This document shows positions 47,819 to 58,900 of a stretch of DNA of 64,000 nucleotides, piece after piece. The notes below the pieces were generated by a model that did no database searches, was not told the DNA's origin, and saw nothing but the letters and a program-made list of their open reading frames with translations. The position numbers and the translations under genes are program-made. This DNA is from Cognatundibacterium squillarum (GTDB taxonomy: Bacteria; Pseudomonadota; Gammaproteobacteria; Burkholderiales; Burkholderiaceae_D). Position 1 is the stretch's first letter, and the number at the start of each line of letters is the position of its first letter. The stretch is from the NCBI RefSeq assembly GCF_014652435.1, contig NZ_BMYU01000006.1, positions 62,001 to 126,000 of the forward strand. The letters are read 5' to 3'.

Positions 47819-48677
47819 AACTGGGAGTTGATTCAGATTGAAATGGTTGGTCTTTGGCTGGTTCGGCGGATTCTTTTGCCCAGAAAAAACGATCCGGGAC
47901 GCGTTTCCCCATACCAAGTTGCTGTGAGTGCCTGAGTGTGGCATGGGTGTATTCTTGCGCTTCAAGAACAGCGTCCGCCATCTCCATGCCATTAGCGAGC
48001 AGTGCTGCAATCGCCGCAGAGAGTGTGCTGCCGGCGCCGCAATGTGTACCCGGAATGCGGGGCCATACGTACTTCTTCATCAGTCCGGACGGGCCGAATA
48101 GCTGATTTTCAATTTCGCCTGCTTCAGATGTGGTGCCTGTTACCAGTACATGCTCACATCCGCTGTCGATGACTGACATGACGCTGGCAGAGAGGTCCTC
48201 AGAAATCTGAGCTTCATCTCCTGATGCTGACATGCGTGCGAGCTCCACTGCTGAGATGACCAGCAGACTCGCCTGAGGCAGGAGTAGTTCCTGAATTGCC
48301 GTCAGGAGATCTTCAGCATCCGGAGTTTGCTCATCCAGTTCCGTATGCACTGGATCCAGCACAAGTGGCTGGTCAGGATAGTCGGCAGCGATCTCAGCAA
48401 TCACAGTAACATTTTCCACGCTGCCGACCAGCCCTACTTTGATGGCTGCAACCTGCATGTCTTCGAGAACCGTTCTGGCCTGATCGTCGACTAGATCAGC
48501 ATCAATCGGATAAAGACTGTCGGTCTGTGCAGTGTCTCCCGTCAGAATTGCAGTTACAACTGGCAAGCCATGGCAGCCCATTGCAGCAAAAGAGGCTTGA
48601 TCTGCGAATAGGCCTTGTGCACCGACCGGGTCCGTGGCACCAAAACTGACGATAAGTGGGGAAATTTGGTTTTGCAC
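47808..48677 (-). CDS. thiD: ThiD-like hydroxymethylpyrimidine / phosphomethylpyrimidine kinase
   Basis: Ribokinase-superfamily protein of 289 residues, similar to the ThiD homologues next to hemL in Burkholderiales ([49 protein letters not shown]). ThiD phosphorylates HMP twice for thiamine synthesis. The phosphate-binding segment reads [16 protein letters not shown]; canonical ThiD has GTGCT and most ribokinases GAGD, so the usual Cys or Asp at this place is Ser here. Activity and substrate are therefore less certain than the family name. It starts with GTG (48675-48677) and overlaps hemL. Confidence 0.75.
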   Translation of the reverse strand: MQNQISPLIVSFGATDPVGAQGLFADQASFAAMGCHGLPVVTAILTGDTAQTDSLYPIDADLVDDQARTVLEDMQVAAIKVGLVGSVENVTVIAEIAADYPDQPLVLDPVHTELDEQTPDAEDLLTAIQELLLPQASLLVISAVELARMSASGDEAQISEDLSASVMSVIDSGCEHVLVTGTTSEAGEIENQLFGPSGLMKKYVWPRIPGTHCGAGSTLSAAIAALLANGMEMADAVLEAQEYTHATLRHSQQLGMGKRVPDRFFWAKESAEPAKDQPFQSESTPSYDQ

Positions 48678-48790
48678 GTTTCGTAGATTAATATAGTCGG
48701 CTCAATGAGACAGCAAGCACATAATAATTGCGCGTCACTGTTTCAAGTTTGTAGCAACGCAATATTCTACTTGATTGAAGGGTTTAAGTC

Positions 48791-48982
48791 GTGAGTGAAA
48801 ATATGAATGGTGCAGAGTGGAAAACCTGGATGTGTCTGATTTGTGGCTGGGTCTACGATGAGGAGCAGGGAATGCCAGAGGACGGTATTGCACCCGGGAC
48901 GCGATGGGAGGATGTGCCGCTTAACTGGACGTGTCCGGAGTGCGGTGCACGTAAGGATGATTTTGAAATGGTTGTGATTTAA
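48791..48982 (+). CDS. Rubredoxin (GTG start)
   Basis: 63-residue one-iron electron carrier. Four cysteines in two knuckles, MCLICGWVYDEEQG and WTCPECGARKDDF, with the usual GIAPGTRWEDVPLNW between. It may feed electrons to an alkane hydroxylase, an oxidative-stress enzyme or another oxidoreductase; no partner is adjacent. It starts at GTG 48791 and is divergent from thiD, as in many Burkholderiales. Confidence 0.96.
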   Translation: MSENMNGAEWKTWMCLICGWVYDEEQGMPEDGIAPGTRWEDVPLNWTCPECGARKDDFEMVVI

Positions 48983-49052
48983 CCGCAAATTGTCCGCAAT
49001 TCGTCTGATTTTCCTTGTGTTGAATGTTTATTCGGGGAAAATAAGAGGATTA

Positions 49053-49073
49053 TGTAACGGGATCTCTGTTACA
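49053..49073. promoter_or_regulatory. Inverted repeat upstream of the Pil-Chp operon
   Basis: TGTAAC-GGGATCTCT-GTTACA, perfect 6-base arms with a 9-base centre, 51 bases before pilG. It could be an operator or a leader hairpin. It does not fit the CRP/Vfr consensus (TGTGA-N6-TCACA). Confidence 0.45.
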
Positions 49074-49124
49074 GTTTTCCGCAGGAAAATGTCTTGTCTG
49101 GATTTGTCGGGAAGAGATTAGTTT

Positions 49125-49526
49125 ATGTCAACAGTGACTGGTAATGAAAATGTCAGAATCATGGTAATCGACGATAGCAGCACAATTCGTCGGTCAGCCG
49201 AGATTTTTCTGGGGCAGGCTGGCTATCAGATTGTTCTGGCCGAGGACGGCTTCGATGCACTGGCGAAAATTAATGACTCGCATCCGGATCTGATTTTCTG
49301 CGATATTCTGATGCCCCGGCTGGATGGGTATCAGACTTGTGCTCTGATTAAAAAAAGCGCCCGGTTCCGCGAGACACCGGTCATCATGCTTTCATCGAAA
49401 GATGGTTTGTTTGACCGTGCGCGTGGCGCAATGGTCGGTTCAGATGAATATCTGACCAAACCATTTACGAAAGACAGTTTGTTGAAAACTGTACGTCACT
49501 ACACGACAGCCGGGCAGGACAAATAA
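49125..49526 (+). CDS. pilG: PilG, twitching-motility response regulator
   Basis: 133-residue stand-alone receiver, CheY-like, with acidic pocket IDDSSTIRRSAE, phospho-acceptor Asp60 in FCDILMPRLDGY, SSKDG and the KPF lysine. In Pseudomonas PilG promotes pilus extension and cAMP signalling downstream of ChpA. GGAAGAG precedes the ATG. It is the first gene of pilG-H-I-J-chpA, with gaps of only 25-84 bases. Confidence 0.93.
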   Translation: MSTVTGNENVRIMVIDDSSTIRRSAEIFLGQAGYQIVLAEDGFDALAKINDSHPDLIFCDILMPRLDGYQTCALIKKSARFRETPVIMLSSKDGLFDRARGAMVGSDEYLTKPFTKDSLLKTVRHYTTAGQDK

Positions 49527-49551
49527 TCAGCTTTTATGAGGTATTGTTAAG

Positions 49552-49917
49552 ATGGCTATTCAAAAAATTCTGGTGGTTGATGATTCTCCTACCGAACGTT
49601 ATTTTCTGACAGATGTGCTTGTTAAAAACGGCTTTTCAGTTTCCACTGCTGAAAACGGAGAAGAGGCACTGTTGAAAATTAAAGCTGATAAGCCTCAGCT
49701 GATTCTGATGGACGTGGTTATGCCAGGTCAGAATGGCTTTCAGATTACACGCGCAATCGCTAAAGACCCTGATACGCAGGATATTCCAGTCATTATTTGC
49801 ACTAGTAAGAATCAGGAGACGGACCGGATTTGGGGATTGCGTCAGGGAGCCAGAGACTATTTGGTTAAGCCTATCGACCCGCAGGAATTACTGGCGAAAA
49901 TTGCCGCGCTCGGCTGA
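49552..49917 (+). CDS. pilH: PilH, twitching-motility response regulator
   Basis: 121-residue single-domain receiver (KILVVDDSPTERYFL; phospho-acceptor Asp54 in LMDVVMPGQNG; CTSKNQ; VKP lysine). PilH is the counterpart of PilG and is thought to promote pilus retraction or act as a phosphate sink. TATGAGGTATTG supplies the ribosome site. Order and length match the Pseudomonas locus. Confidence 0.93.
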   Translation: MAIQKILVVDDSPTERYFLTDVLVKNGFSVSTAENGEEALLKIKADKPQLILMDVVMPGQNGFQITRAIAKDPDTQDIPVIICTSKNQETDRIWGLRQGARDYLVKPIDPQELLAKIAALG

Positions 49918-49955
49918 TGCGCGATTGACTGTAAATTCTGACCCCGGATCCTGTT

Positions 49956-50528
49956 ATGACAGAGATTGTGAATGAAACCAACCCGGCCGATCGGGTTGTG
50001 CGTGCTTCAGATGGGCGTAAGCACACCCGTTTGCGTGAGTTTCAGGCGCAGCTGGTGGAGCGTATGCAGGCTGCTCAGCGTGGCGGCTTTGTTCAGTTAA
50101 GCCAGCTGGGCGTCATGATCGGAGGCAATCGCTATTTGCTCGACTTACGTGAGGCGGGTGAAATTGTCAGCGTAGGTACTTTATCTTCCGTTCCGTTGAC
50201 GCGTGACTGGTATAAGGGTTTGTCGAATATCCGGGGTAATCTGACAAGTGTTGTAGATTTATCCCGCTTTCTGGGTGGAGATCTGACGGAGGTCAATCCA
50301 TCCTGTCGTATTGTCGCATTTGCACCGGCGCTGATGTTTAACGCCGGGCTTCTTGTTTCTCAAGTATTCGGCTTGAGAAATCTGAATGACATGACGTTGC
50401 TGAGCGAGCAGGTTGTTGCCCGCGAGTGGTTGCCACGTCAGTTTGCAGACCAGGAAGGTCACATTTGGTCAGAACTGAGTCTTGCGACTCTTGTTCGTGA
50501 TCAGGATTTTTTACATATTGCGTTGTAA
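49956..50528 (+). CDS. pilI: PilI, CheW-like adaptor
   Basis: 190-residue CheW-domain protein linking the chemoreceptor PilJ to the kinase ChpA. The core is GGFVQLSQLGVMIGGNRYLLDLREAGEIVSV...GLSNIRGNLTSVVDLSRFLG, matching the PilI family. The C-terminal part DQEGHIWSELSLATLVRDQDFLHIAL closes the second sub-barrel. Confidence 0.9.
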   Translation: MTEIVNETNPADRVVRASDGRKHTRLREFQAQLVERMQAAQRGGFVQLSQLGVMIGGNRYLLDLREAGEIVSVGTLSSVPLTRDWYKGLSNIRGNLTSVVDLSRFLGGDLTEVNPSCRIVAFAPALMFNAGLLVSQVFGLRNLNDMTLLSEQVVAREWLPRQFADQEGHIWSELSLATLVRDQDFLHIAL

Positions 50529-50580
50529 TGCGGATTGCTAACGTAACCGCAGGCTTTTCAATCGTTTAGGAGACTTAGTA

Positions 50581-52899
50581 ATGGCATTTAATCTACCGTT
50601 CTTGTCCAAGGGAAAAGAAGATCCGGAAGTTGACGGAACAGAGGCTGAGGCAAGGTCACCTTTGAATGCCGGCACGGCAGAGATTGAAGAAGCTGCCAAT
50701 GTGCGTATTGTGACGGCAGACGCAGGTTCGGATGTCGCTAAATCAGCTCCTGCAGCAGAGCAGCATGCTGACGCAACTTTCATCGGCGATGCACTGGAAA
50801 AAGGCGGGGATATTCGTCTTCCGTTCATCGGTCATTTACCGTTGCAGCGTCAGTTGCGGATGTTGTCTGTTGCCATGGGCATTTCGTTGCTCGCAGGTGC
50901 AGGTTTTGTCGTTCTGAACGCGAGTCAGTCGGCTCTGATGTCGACCCAGGTGCAGATCGCGGGTGATGTGCTGATGCATTCTCAGCGTATCGGTAAAGCG
51001 GCACCGAACGCGATTCAGGGTAATCCGGAAGCGTTTAAGCAGCTCGAAGATAGTCGTAAAGAAGTTAATAATGATTTGAAAATTCTGCTGGAAGGCGGTT
51101 CGTATCAGGGGCGTAGCGTAAGTAGCGCAAATTCCAAGCTGACGCCGGTGCTTGAAGATACTGTAAAAGCCTGGCAGGCATCTAATAAAGCTGCGGAAAC
51201 CATTCTGAAGCATCGTAAAGAACTGACTGGTTTCGGTCAGACACAACAGAAGCTGAATGCATTGTCACCGACCTTGCTTGAGCTGACGGAACAGATTTCT
51301 ACACTTAAAGTGCAGGGTGGTGGTTCGGCGCGTGAAATTTCTGCGTCTGGACAGCTGGTGATGCTGACGCAGCGTCTGGGACGAAGTGCCAATGAATTTC
51401 TGACTTCAGAGGGTGTGAATCCTGAGACAGCTTTCTTGCTGGGTAAAGATTCGAATACTTTCCACGATCTGGTTGAAGGCTTTCTGAACGGTAGTGAAAT
51501 TTTACGTTTGAATCCGACTAAAGATGCTGATACGCGTGAGAAATTGCAGGAGCTGAAAAAAGTCTTTGAAGAGTATCAGATAGGCGTTAGCTCGATTCTC
51601 AGTAATTTGCAAAACTTTATCGCGACGAAGCAGTCCGAACAGCTGATTTTTAATGAAAATGAAAGTCTGAAAACCAAGCTGACTAAATTGCAAAAAACTT
51701 ACACCGACGAACAGGACTCGATCAGTCTGAGTTTCGTGATGCTGATGGTTTCTGCGCTTGCTGCGCTGGGATCTGCGGTTGGTATAGCACTCGTGCTGTT
51801 GCAGGATAGCCGTAATCGCGCAAAAGAGGCAAACGAACGTCGAATGGAAGCTGCTGCACAAATGCTGCAGGCGCAGAAACAGGAAGAAGAAGCTAAGCAC
51901 GCGAACGACCAAAATCAGGCTGCGATTTTGCGCCTCATGAATGAGCTGCAGGAAGTTGCGGACGGTGACTTGACGATTCAGGCAACCGTTTCCGAAGATA
52001 TTACCGGCGCGATTGCTGACTCGGTTAACTATACGGTGGAAGAGTTGCGCGGACTGGTAGGCCGTGTTACCAAAACAGCGGAAGAAGTTACAGCGGCATC
52101 TGACTCTGCGCAGAGTGTTTCTGTTGATCTGATGAATGCGTCTGAACAGCAATCACGCGAAATTACGGATGCGGGGCAGGCTGTTCTTGCAATGGCGGCT
52201 GAAATTACCGATGTATCCCGTTCTGCAAATGAGTCTGCTGAAGTTGCGCGTCAGTCGGTTGCGGCGGCGGAGCAGGGCGCTCATGCGGTGGAAAACGCGA
52301 TCAAAGGTATGAATGAGATTCGCGAACAAATTCAGGAAACATCTAAACGTATTAAACGACTTGGTGAATCTTCACAGGAAATTGGTGAAATTACCGAACT
52401 GATTTCTGATATTACTGAACAAACAAACGTACTGGCGCTGAATGCTGCGATTCAGGCAGCGTCTGCTGGTGAAGCAGGCCGTGGTTTCTCTGTAGTTGCG
52501 GAGGAGGTTCAGCGACTGGCGGAACGTTCTGCTGAGGCGACAAAACAGATTGGTGCGCTGGTTCGTACGATTCAGACCGATACCCATGATGCAGTTGCTG
52601 CGATGGAAAAATCGACACAGGGTGTTGTTGAAGGTGCAAAACTGTCCGATGCGGCAGGTACAGCGCTGGCTGAAATTCGTAGCGTTTCTAACCGTCTCGC
52701 TGAACTGATTCAAGGTATTTCTCTGGCTACGGAGCAGCAGGCGACTTCCGCGAATGGTGTTGCACAAAATATTCAGCACATTCTTGAAATTACCGAGAAT
52801 ACCCGTACCGGTACACAGCAAACAGCCGACTCGATTAAGCAACTGGCGATGCTCGCGGAAGAACTGAAAAACTCGGTATCCCGGTTCAAAATTGCCTGA
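50581..52899 (+). CDS. pilJ: PilJ, methyl-accepting chemoreceptor for twitching
   Basis: 772 residues. An acidic cytoplasmic N-terminus (1-85), first membrane segment (about 95-115), a PilJ-type sensor with two helical repeats ([15 protein letters not shown] and [13 protein letters not shown]), second membrane segment (about 380-405; [24 protein letters not shown]), HAMP, and a methyl-accepting signalling domain with the hairpin tip [44 protein letters not shown]. The signal probably concerns surface contact or pilus state. The N-terminal 85-residue extension is longer than in Pseudomonas PilJ. Confidence 0.94.
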   Translation: MAFNLPFLSKGKEDPEVDGTEAEARSPLNAGTAEIEEAANVRIVTADAGSDVAKSAPAAEQHADATFIGDALEKGGDIRLPFIGHLPLQRQLRMLSVAMGISLLAGAGFVVLNASQSALMSTQVQIAGDVLMHSQRIGKAAPNAIQGNPEAFKQLEDSRKEVNNDLKILLEGGSYQGRSVSSANSKLTPVLEDTVKAWQASNKAAETILKHRKELTGFGQTQQKLNALSPTLLELTEQISTLKVQGGGSAREISASGQLVMLTQRLGRSANEFLTSEGVNPETAFLLGKDSNTFHDLVEGFLNGSEILRLNPTKDADTREKLQELKKVFEEYQIGVSSILSNLQNFIATKQSEQLIFNENESLKTKLTKLQKTYTDEQDSISLSFVMLMVSALAALGSAVGIALVLLQDSRNRAKEANERRMEAAAQMLQAQKQEEEAKHANDQNQAAILRLMNELQEVADGDLTIQATVSEDITGAIADSVNYTVEELRGLVGRVTKTAEEVTAASDSAQSVSVDLMNASEQQSREITDAGQAVLAMAAEITDVSRSANESAEVARQSVAAAEQGAHAVENAIKGMNEIREQIQETSKRIKRLGESSQEIGEITELISDITEQTNVLALNAAIQAASAGEAGRGFSVVAEEVQRLAERSAEATKQIGALVRTIQTDTHDAVAAMEKSTQGVVEGAKLSDAAGTALAEIRSVSNRLAELIQGISLATEQQATSANGVAQNIQHILEITENTRTGTQQTADSIKQLAMLAEELKNSVSRFKIA

Positions 52900-52983
52900 T
52901 ACCGCTGATGCGGTAAGTATGATCAAATCTTTCTACCTCGCGACAGAGCTGGCTCTGTCGCGGCCAGCATTTGTGGGGTATGC

Positions 52984-55900
52984 ATGACATACGACGTATC
53001 CAGTCCGGCGGATTTTCCGCAGGAGCAGTTTGATACCGGACCTCTGTCCTGGGTTATCGCCGATATCAGGGAAGCGATTAATCAGGCCGGGAAAAAATTA
53101 TCTGAGGCGCTGAAACAAGATGAAGAAAGTCGTGCTACCTCGTTGTTGCATGCAAAAAACTTTCTGCATCAGGCGCATGGTGCACTGCAAATTGTCGATA
53201 TTGACGGCGTAGCGCTTCTGACAGAATCAATTGAAGACGTTCTGGAACGATTGCAGAACGGACAATTGAATATCAGCGATGATGTAGTTACTGGTGTACA
53301 GGATGCTTTTCACGCCGTACTGCGTTATCTGGAAGACTTGTTATCCGGTGCGCCCCATCAGCCTGTTCGTTTATTTCCTTATTATCGTACTGTTTTAGAG
53401 CTGAAGGGCGCTGAGCGTATTCATCCAGCAGACCTGTTTTTTCCTGCGCTGGTCGTTCAGGAAAAAATACCAGAGCTGACGCTCAGCTATCGTGGTTCTG
53501 CGCCGTCATACACTGGCTTACGCCAGCGTTTTGAAAAATTACTGCTGACTGTACTGACCAGTAAAGATGCAGAGGCACAACTGAAAGCGGTCTTGCAAAT
53601 GCGTGACCTGATTGCAGAAATTGATCAGGTACAAAGTACCCCGCAGGCGAAGGCTTTCTGGGTAGTTATGCGTGCGTTCACCGAGGCTGTTGAATCTGCT
53701 CGTATCCAGAACGAACAATACGTTAAGCAAATTCTCGGTCGTATCAATCTTCAGATACGCCGTCTGGTAGATGGTGGCACGGCGATTCCGGAGCGTTTGC
53801 TGCGCGATGCATTATTTTTTATTGCGCAGGTAAAGCAACCGACGCCACTGGTTGCGAGCATTCGCCAGGCTTACGCCCTTGAAAATGCGGTACCGGCGGA
53901 TTACGACAAGAAAAATTATGGAAGAGTCGCAGCCGGTGCATTGTCTGCAGCCAAAGAGCAACTAACTGCAGTTAAGAATCTCTGGGGGAGAATTGCGAAC
54001 GGCGAGCAGGGGCTCGCGGAGAAGTTCTCCCAGAAAATGAAGGACCTGGCTGAAACCGGCGAGTCGCTGAGCACTCCTGCGTTATCCAAGCTATTACGTG
54101 AGCTCAGTGGGATTGCGCGACATGTTGCGCATTCTGATGAAGGCAGTAAATTCGGTCTCGAGCTCGCGACCAGCTTATTGTTTGTTGAGAATGCGCTGGA
54201 TCAGATTACCCGATTGCCTGCGCATTTTCAGGATCGTGCAGAAGAAATTACTTCTCGTTTATTGTCTGCGGTCTCCGGTGATGAGCTGACATCGCAGGCT
54301 GCATGGATGGGGGAAATTTCCCGCGAAGCCCAACAGCGTCAGACTATGCATGTACTGGTAACCGAGATGCAAACCAGTCTGCGACAGATTGAGAAGAATC
54401 TCGACGAGTATTTCCGTGATCACACACAGACGGACTTGCTGAAGCCAGTTGACAGCGTATTACATCAAATCGGTGGAGCACTCGCTATTCTTGATCAGGA
54501 CGATGCAATGCGTGCTGTTGAGCATACGCGGGAACTTGTCGGTCGGTTTGGTGAGGCACTGATTTCTTCTAGTGAAGCCGAGCAAAACACATTACATCAG
54601 AATGTTGCTCAAAATATTGGCGCACTCAGCTTTTTCATCGAAACGATTCAAAGTCAGCCGGAAACAGCGAAGAAAAAGTTTACGTTTGATGAAGATACAG
54701 GTCTGTTCCGTTCACATTTGCTGGAAACCGGTAATCAGAAAGAGTTGCTACCGAACACAGATCAGCTTGTAATGCAGGAAGTGTATCCGCAGGAAGCTGT
54801 TCTGACTGCGGAAGAGGAGCTCACGCGCCAGCAGCAGGAGAGCGTTCGCCTTGCAGCTTCGCTGGCAGAGAGTCCGGATGATGCTGAGATTCGTGAGCAG
54901 CTCAAGCATTCGCTGGAAGCTGAACGTTCTGTTGCAACTTTGCTGGATGACGCAGAAGCCGGAGAGCGCGCGAAAGCGGCAATGGCTGCACTGGCACAAA
55001 CCGACGCTACAGAAGTATCGCAACTGGTGTCGCAACCGGTTGCTCCTCAGGTTACAGCTCTGGCACCTTCTTTAATGCCGGAGACAGATGACGCGGTTGA
55101 TGCTGAATTGCTGGAAATTTTCCTCATGGAAGCGGAGGAAGTCCTGCAGTTTGTGAGCGATACCTTACCGTTATCCCGTCAGGATACGGATAATCAGGAA
55201 TACCTGACGAGTCTGCGTCGCTCCTTCCACACACTCAAAGGCAGCAGCCGCATGGTTGGTCTGAATGTCTTTGGTGAAACTGCATGGAGCATCGAGCAGG
55301 TCATGAATTTGTGGCTGTCTGAATCGCGCCACGGAACTGAAGCACTGTACAAGTTGCTCGATCATGTCACAGCTGAGATGACATTGTGGGTAGCTGAGCT
55401 GCGTAGTTCCGGTAGCTCGTTCCGGAATGGTCAGGCTATCGTGACTGCAGCGCAGAAACTCAAGGCTGGTGAAACATCTGTTGAACTGATTGCCGAAGCT
55501 GCACCGTCTGCTCAGATAGAGGTTGTTGCTGCTCCTGCTGAACCGGATGCAATCCTGGGACATTCGGAATCATTTGTTGATCCAGCGCCTGTTGCTGACG
55601 ATGAATTGACTGTCCCTTCAACAGATGCAGAGTCAGTTGTTAGTGATGTTGCAGAGCAAACTGAGAACACTGTGTTGGCTGATGCACAGGAAGAAACGTC
55701 TTTTGAGTCTCAGGAGGAAATTGCGGAATTGCCTGCAGATATTTCTGTCTCTGGCATGGATGAATCTGCCGATGATGAAATTCGTGATCAGGTACTGCCA
55801 GAAAGCGCGCTGAATGTTGACGTTGAACTAGTCGCAGAAGAAGTATCTGATTCACTGACAGACTCGACGCTGCCGGAAATGCAAATCGAAGAGTCTGTAG

Positions 55901-58900
55901 CACAGCAGGTATCGGACAATGATTCTGTTCCTGCGGCAGACAACATATATACGCCTGCCCATGACGGGTCTGAAGTCTCCGCAGAGCATCGGGACACTAC
56001 TGAGATATTACCGGAAACAGTTATTGAACTTTTGCCGGTTATCGATGCAACAGAAGGTCTGACGGACGCTGCAGAAGAGTTATCGGTACTCACTGATGAC
56101 ACAGCTGCAGAACCGGTACAGTTTGTCGAGGCTGCAGCAGATCAGGTATCTGTTGTCGATGAGCATCTGACACCAGAACTATTGTCTGAACAAGTCGCAC
56201 ATGCTGAAGCAGTTGAAGATGAGGCTTTATCAGAAGAGTTTGCATTACCTGAGCTGTCTGAAGAACCAGATCTGCTAATACAGGCAGAAGCTTTACCGGA
56301 AATTGTTTCCGATGACGAACATGTGATTGATGCCGTTACAGCAGAGACTGTTTCCGTTTCTGATGACGATCAGTCGCCAGAACTGGTTGTAGCTGAATTT
56401 GCATCGGAAGAAGTCGCTGCTCCGTTACAAGATGCATTGTCCCCTGATTCTGAAGTCGCTACGGTTGTCAGCAGCGAACCAGTGACAGAAACCGAGTCTG
56501 ATCTGACTGTTGCGGATGACCAGGGCGATGACCACGCGGAGTTTGCTGCGCCGGATACCATTGTTGAAGACCTCGGTTCGGCATCCGTCGCTTCGGATGA
56601 AGCGCTGGCGGAAACTGCGCAAATTATTGAGTTCCCGGAAGTGAATAAGCCGGCACCGGTGCTGGACGATAATGTCAAACGGATTGGCGGACTGGAAATC
56701 AGCTTGCCGCTGTACGGCATCTATATGGCGGAAACAGATGAAATTGTGCGTTTCCTGACCCAGGATTTGTCTGAATGGCGTCACGAGCCGGAACGTGTTG
56801 TCTCCACACATGCGATCCATGCAAGCCATTCTTTAGCAGGCAGTTCTGCGACAGTAGGTTTGCGTCAATTGCAAGAACTCGCACACAGTATGGAACTGGT
56901 GCTGCAACGGCTGCAGCGTCATCCGGTCATGCTGCATTCGAACGAGTTTGACGTACTCGATGAAGCGCTGGATACCGCAAAACGCATGTTGCAGAAATTT
57001 GCGACATCAGAATTGCCGGAAGCAGCGCCGGAACAAATCCAGGCGCTGGAACACTTGCTGCAGGGCATTATCGCGCGTTCAGATGCAGGTGCTGATGAAG
57101 AGTTTATAACGTCCACTAACGAGCGTCTGAATCTCGAAGATCTGGCGCATCTGGCTCAGGATGACGCGGATTTACCGGAAACTGATCTGGTATCCGGTGA
57201 TATTGCGGCAACAGAAGTGCCTGTCGCAGAAGAAGTTCTGAGTGCCATTGTTGCGCCTGAAGCTTCGCAGGCAACAGTCACAAAGCTGAACGACGAGATT
57301 GATCAGGATTTACTGCCGGTCTTCCTTGAAGAAGGGCAGGATTTACTGCCGATGGTCGGAGAGTTGCTGCGCAGCTGGCAGGAGCATCCGGCTGACAGTG
57401 GTATTCCGCAGTCGATTGCCCGTCTGATGCATACGATCAAAGGTAGTGCCCGTATGGCCGGTGCTATGACACTGGGTCAGCATATCCACGATATGGAAAG
57501 CCGTATCGAAAGTATGGCGAATACCGGCGGTGCAGTGCGTCAGCCTTTGCTGGATGACTTGCTGGCCCGTCATGATCTGAGTATGCAGATGTTTGATCAA
57601 CTGCAGAATCCGCAGGCATATGTCGCACCTGAGGTTGCGGAAGTGCTGACTGCTGCACAAGAGCTCGATCGCTTCCAGGAAGAACTGATCGCTGGGACAG
57701 ATGCACCTGTTGCAGAGACTAAAACATCTGAACTGGTCAGCCTGAATCCGGTCATTCCTGTCAATGCAGGTGCGCAAGTCCGGGCAATGCCTGCGGCTGC
57801 GCCATTGAGTGCGCCGGTACAACCTGCAGGACCGGTTCCGCTGGTCCGTGTGCGTGCAGACGTACTTGACCGTCTGGTTAACCAGGCTGGTGAAGTGTCG
57901 ATTTCGCGTTCACGTCTGGAAAATGAAATTTCCACACTGCGGGCATCTTTGTCTGAGCTGACCGGTAACGTTGCACGTTTGCGTGATCAGTTGCGTGAAG
58001 TGGAAATTCAGGCTGAAAGTCAGATCACGGCACAAATGTCGCATGCCGGTGATCGTGACTTCGACCCGCTGGAGTTCGATCGCTTTACGCGCCTGCAGGA
58101 ACTGACCCGTATGATGGCGGAAAGCGTGAGCGACGTGGCGACGGTTCAGCAGAACTTGAACCGCACGATTGATGGCGCATCCAGCGATCTGCTGACTCAG
58201 GCACGCCTGACACGTGAATTACAACAGGATCTGATGCGGGTGCGCATGATTCCGTTCGCCAGTGCGTCGGAACGTTTGTATCGCGTGACCCGTCAGACAG
58301 CCAAAGAGCTCGACAAGCGGGTGAATCTGGATATCCGTGGTGCCGGCGTTGAAATGGACCGCGGCGTTCTGGAGAAAATGGTCGGACCATTTGAACATTT
58401 GCTGCGTAATGCCATTGTGCATGGCATAGAAAGTCGCGAAGAGCGTCGTCAGGCCGGAAAAAATGAAACCGGCGAATTGCTGATTGAAATTCGTCAGGAA
58501 GGTAATGAGGTTGTTATCCGCTTTAAAGACGATGGTCGCGGACTGAACCTTCCTTCGATTCTGAATAAGGCTCGCCAGTCAGGTCTGATCGGCAGCGACG
58601 AACAACCGGGCGAAGCAGAAACGGCGGCTTTGATTTTTGAACCGGGTTTCACAACCGCATCGGAAGTAACAGAGCTGGCCGGACGCGGTGTCGGTATGGA
58701 CGTCGTCCGTTCAGAGGCATCCTCGCTGGGCGGACGTGTGGAAGTCACGACATCTGCCGGGCAGGGTGCTGAATTCACTATTCGCTTGCCACTGACGCTG
58801 GCAGTTACGCAGGTAGTGTTGCTGAGTGCAGGTGGTAAAACTTTTGCGGTTCCTTCTGTTCTGGTGGAGCAGGTACAGCATTTGAAAGCCAATGCGCTGG

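Noticed and set aside
46538-48010. 490-residue version of HemL starting inside thiD
   Set aside because: The extra 64 residues have no similarity to the family; the standard start MTSKND at 47818 fits.
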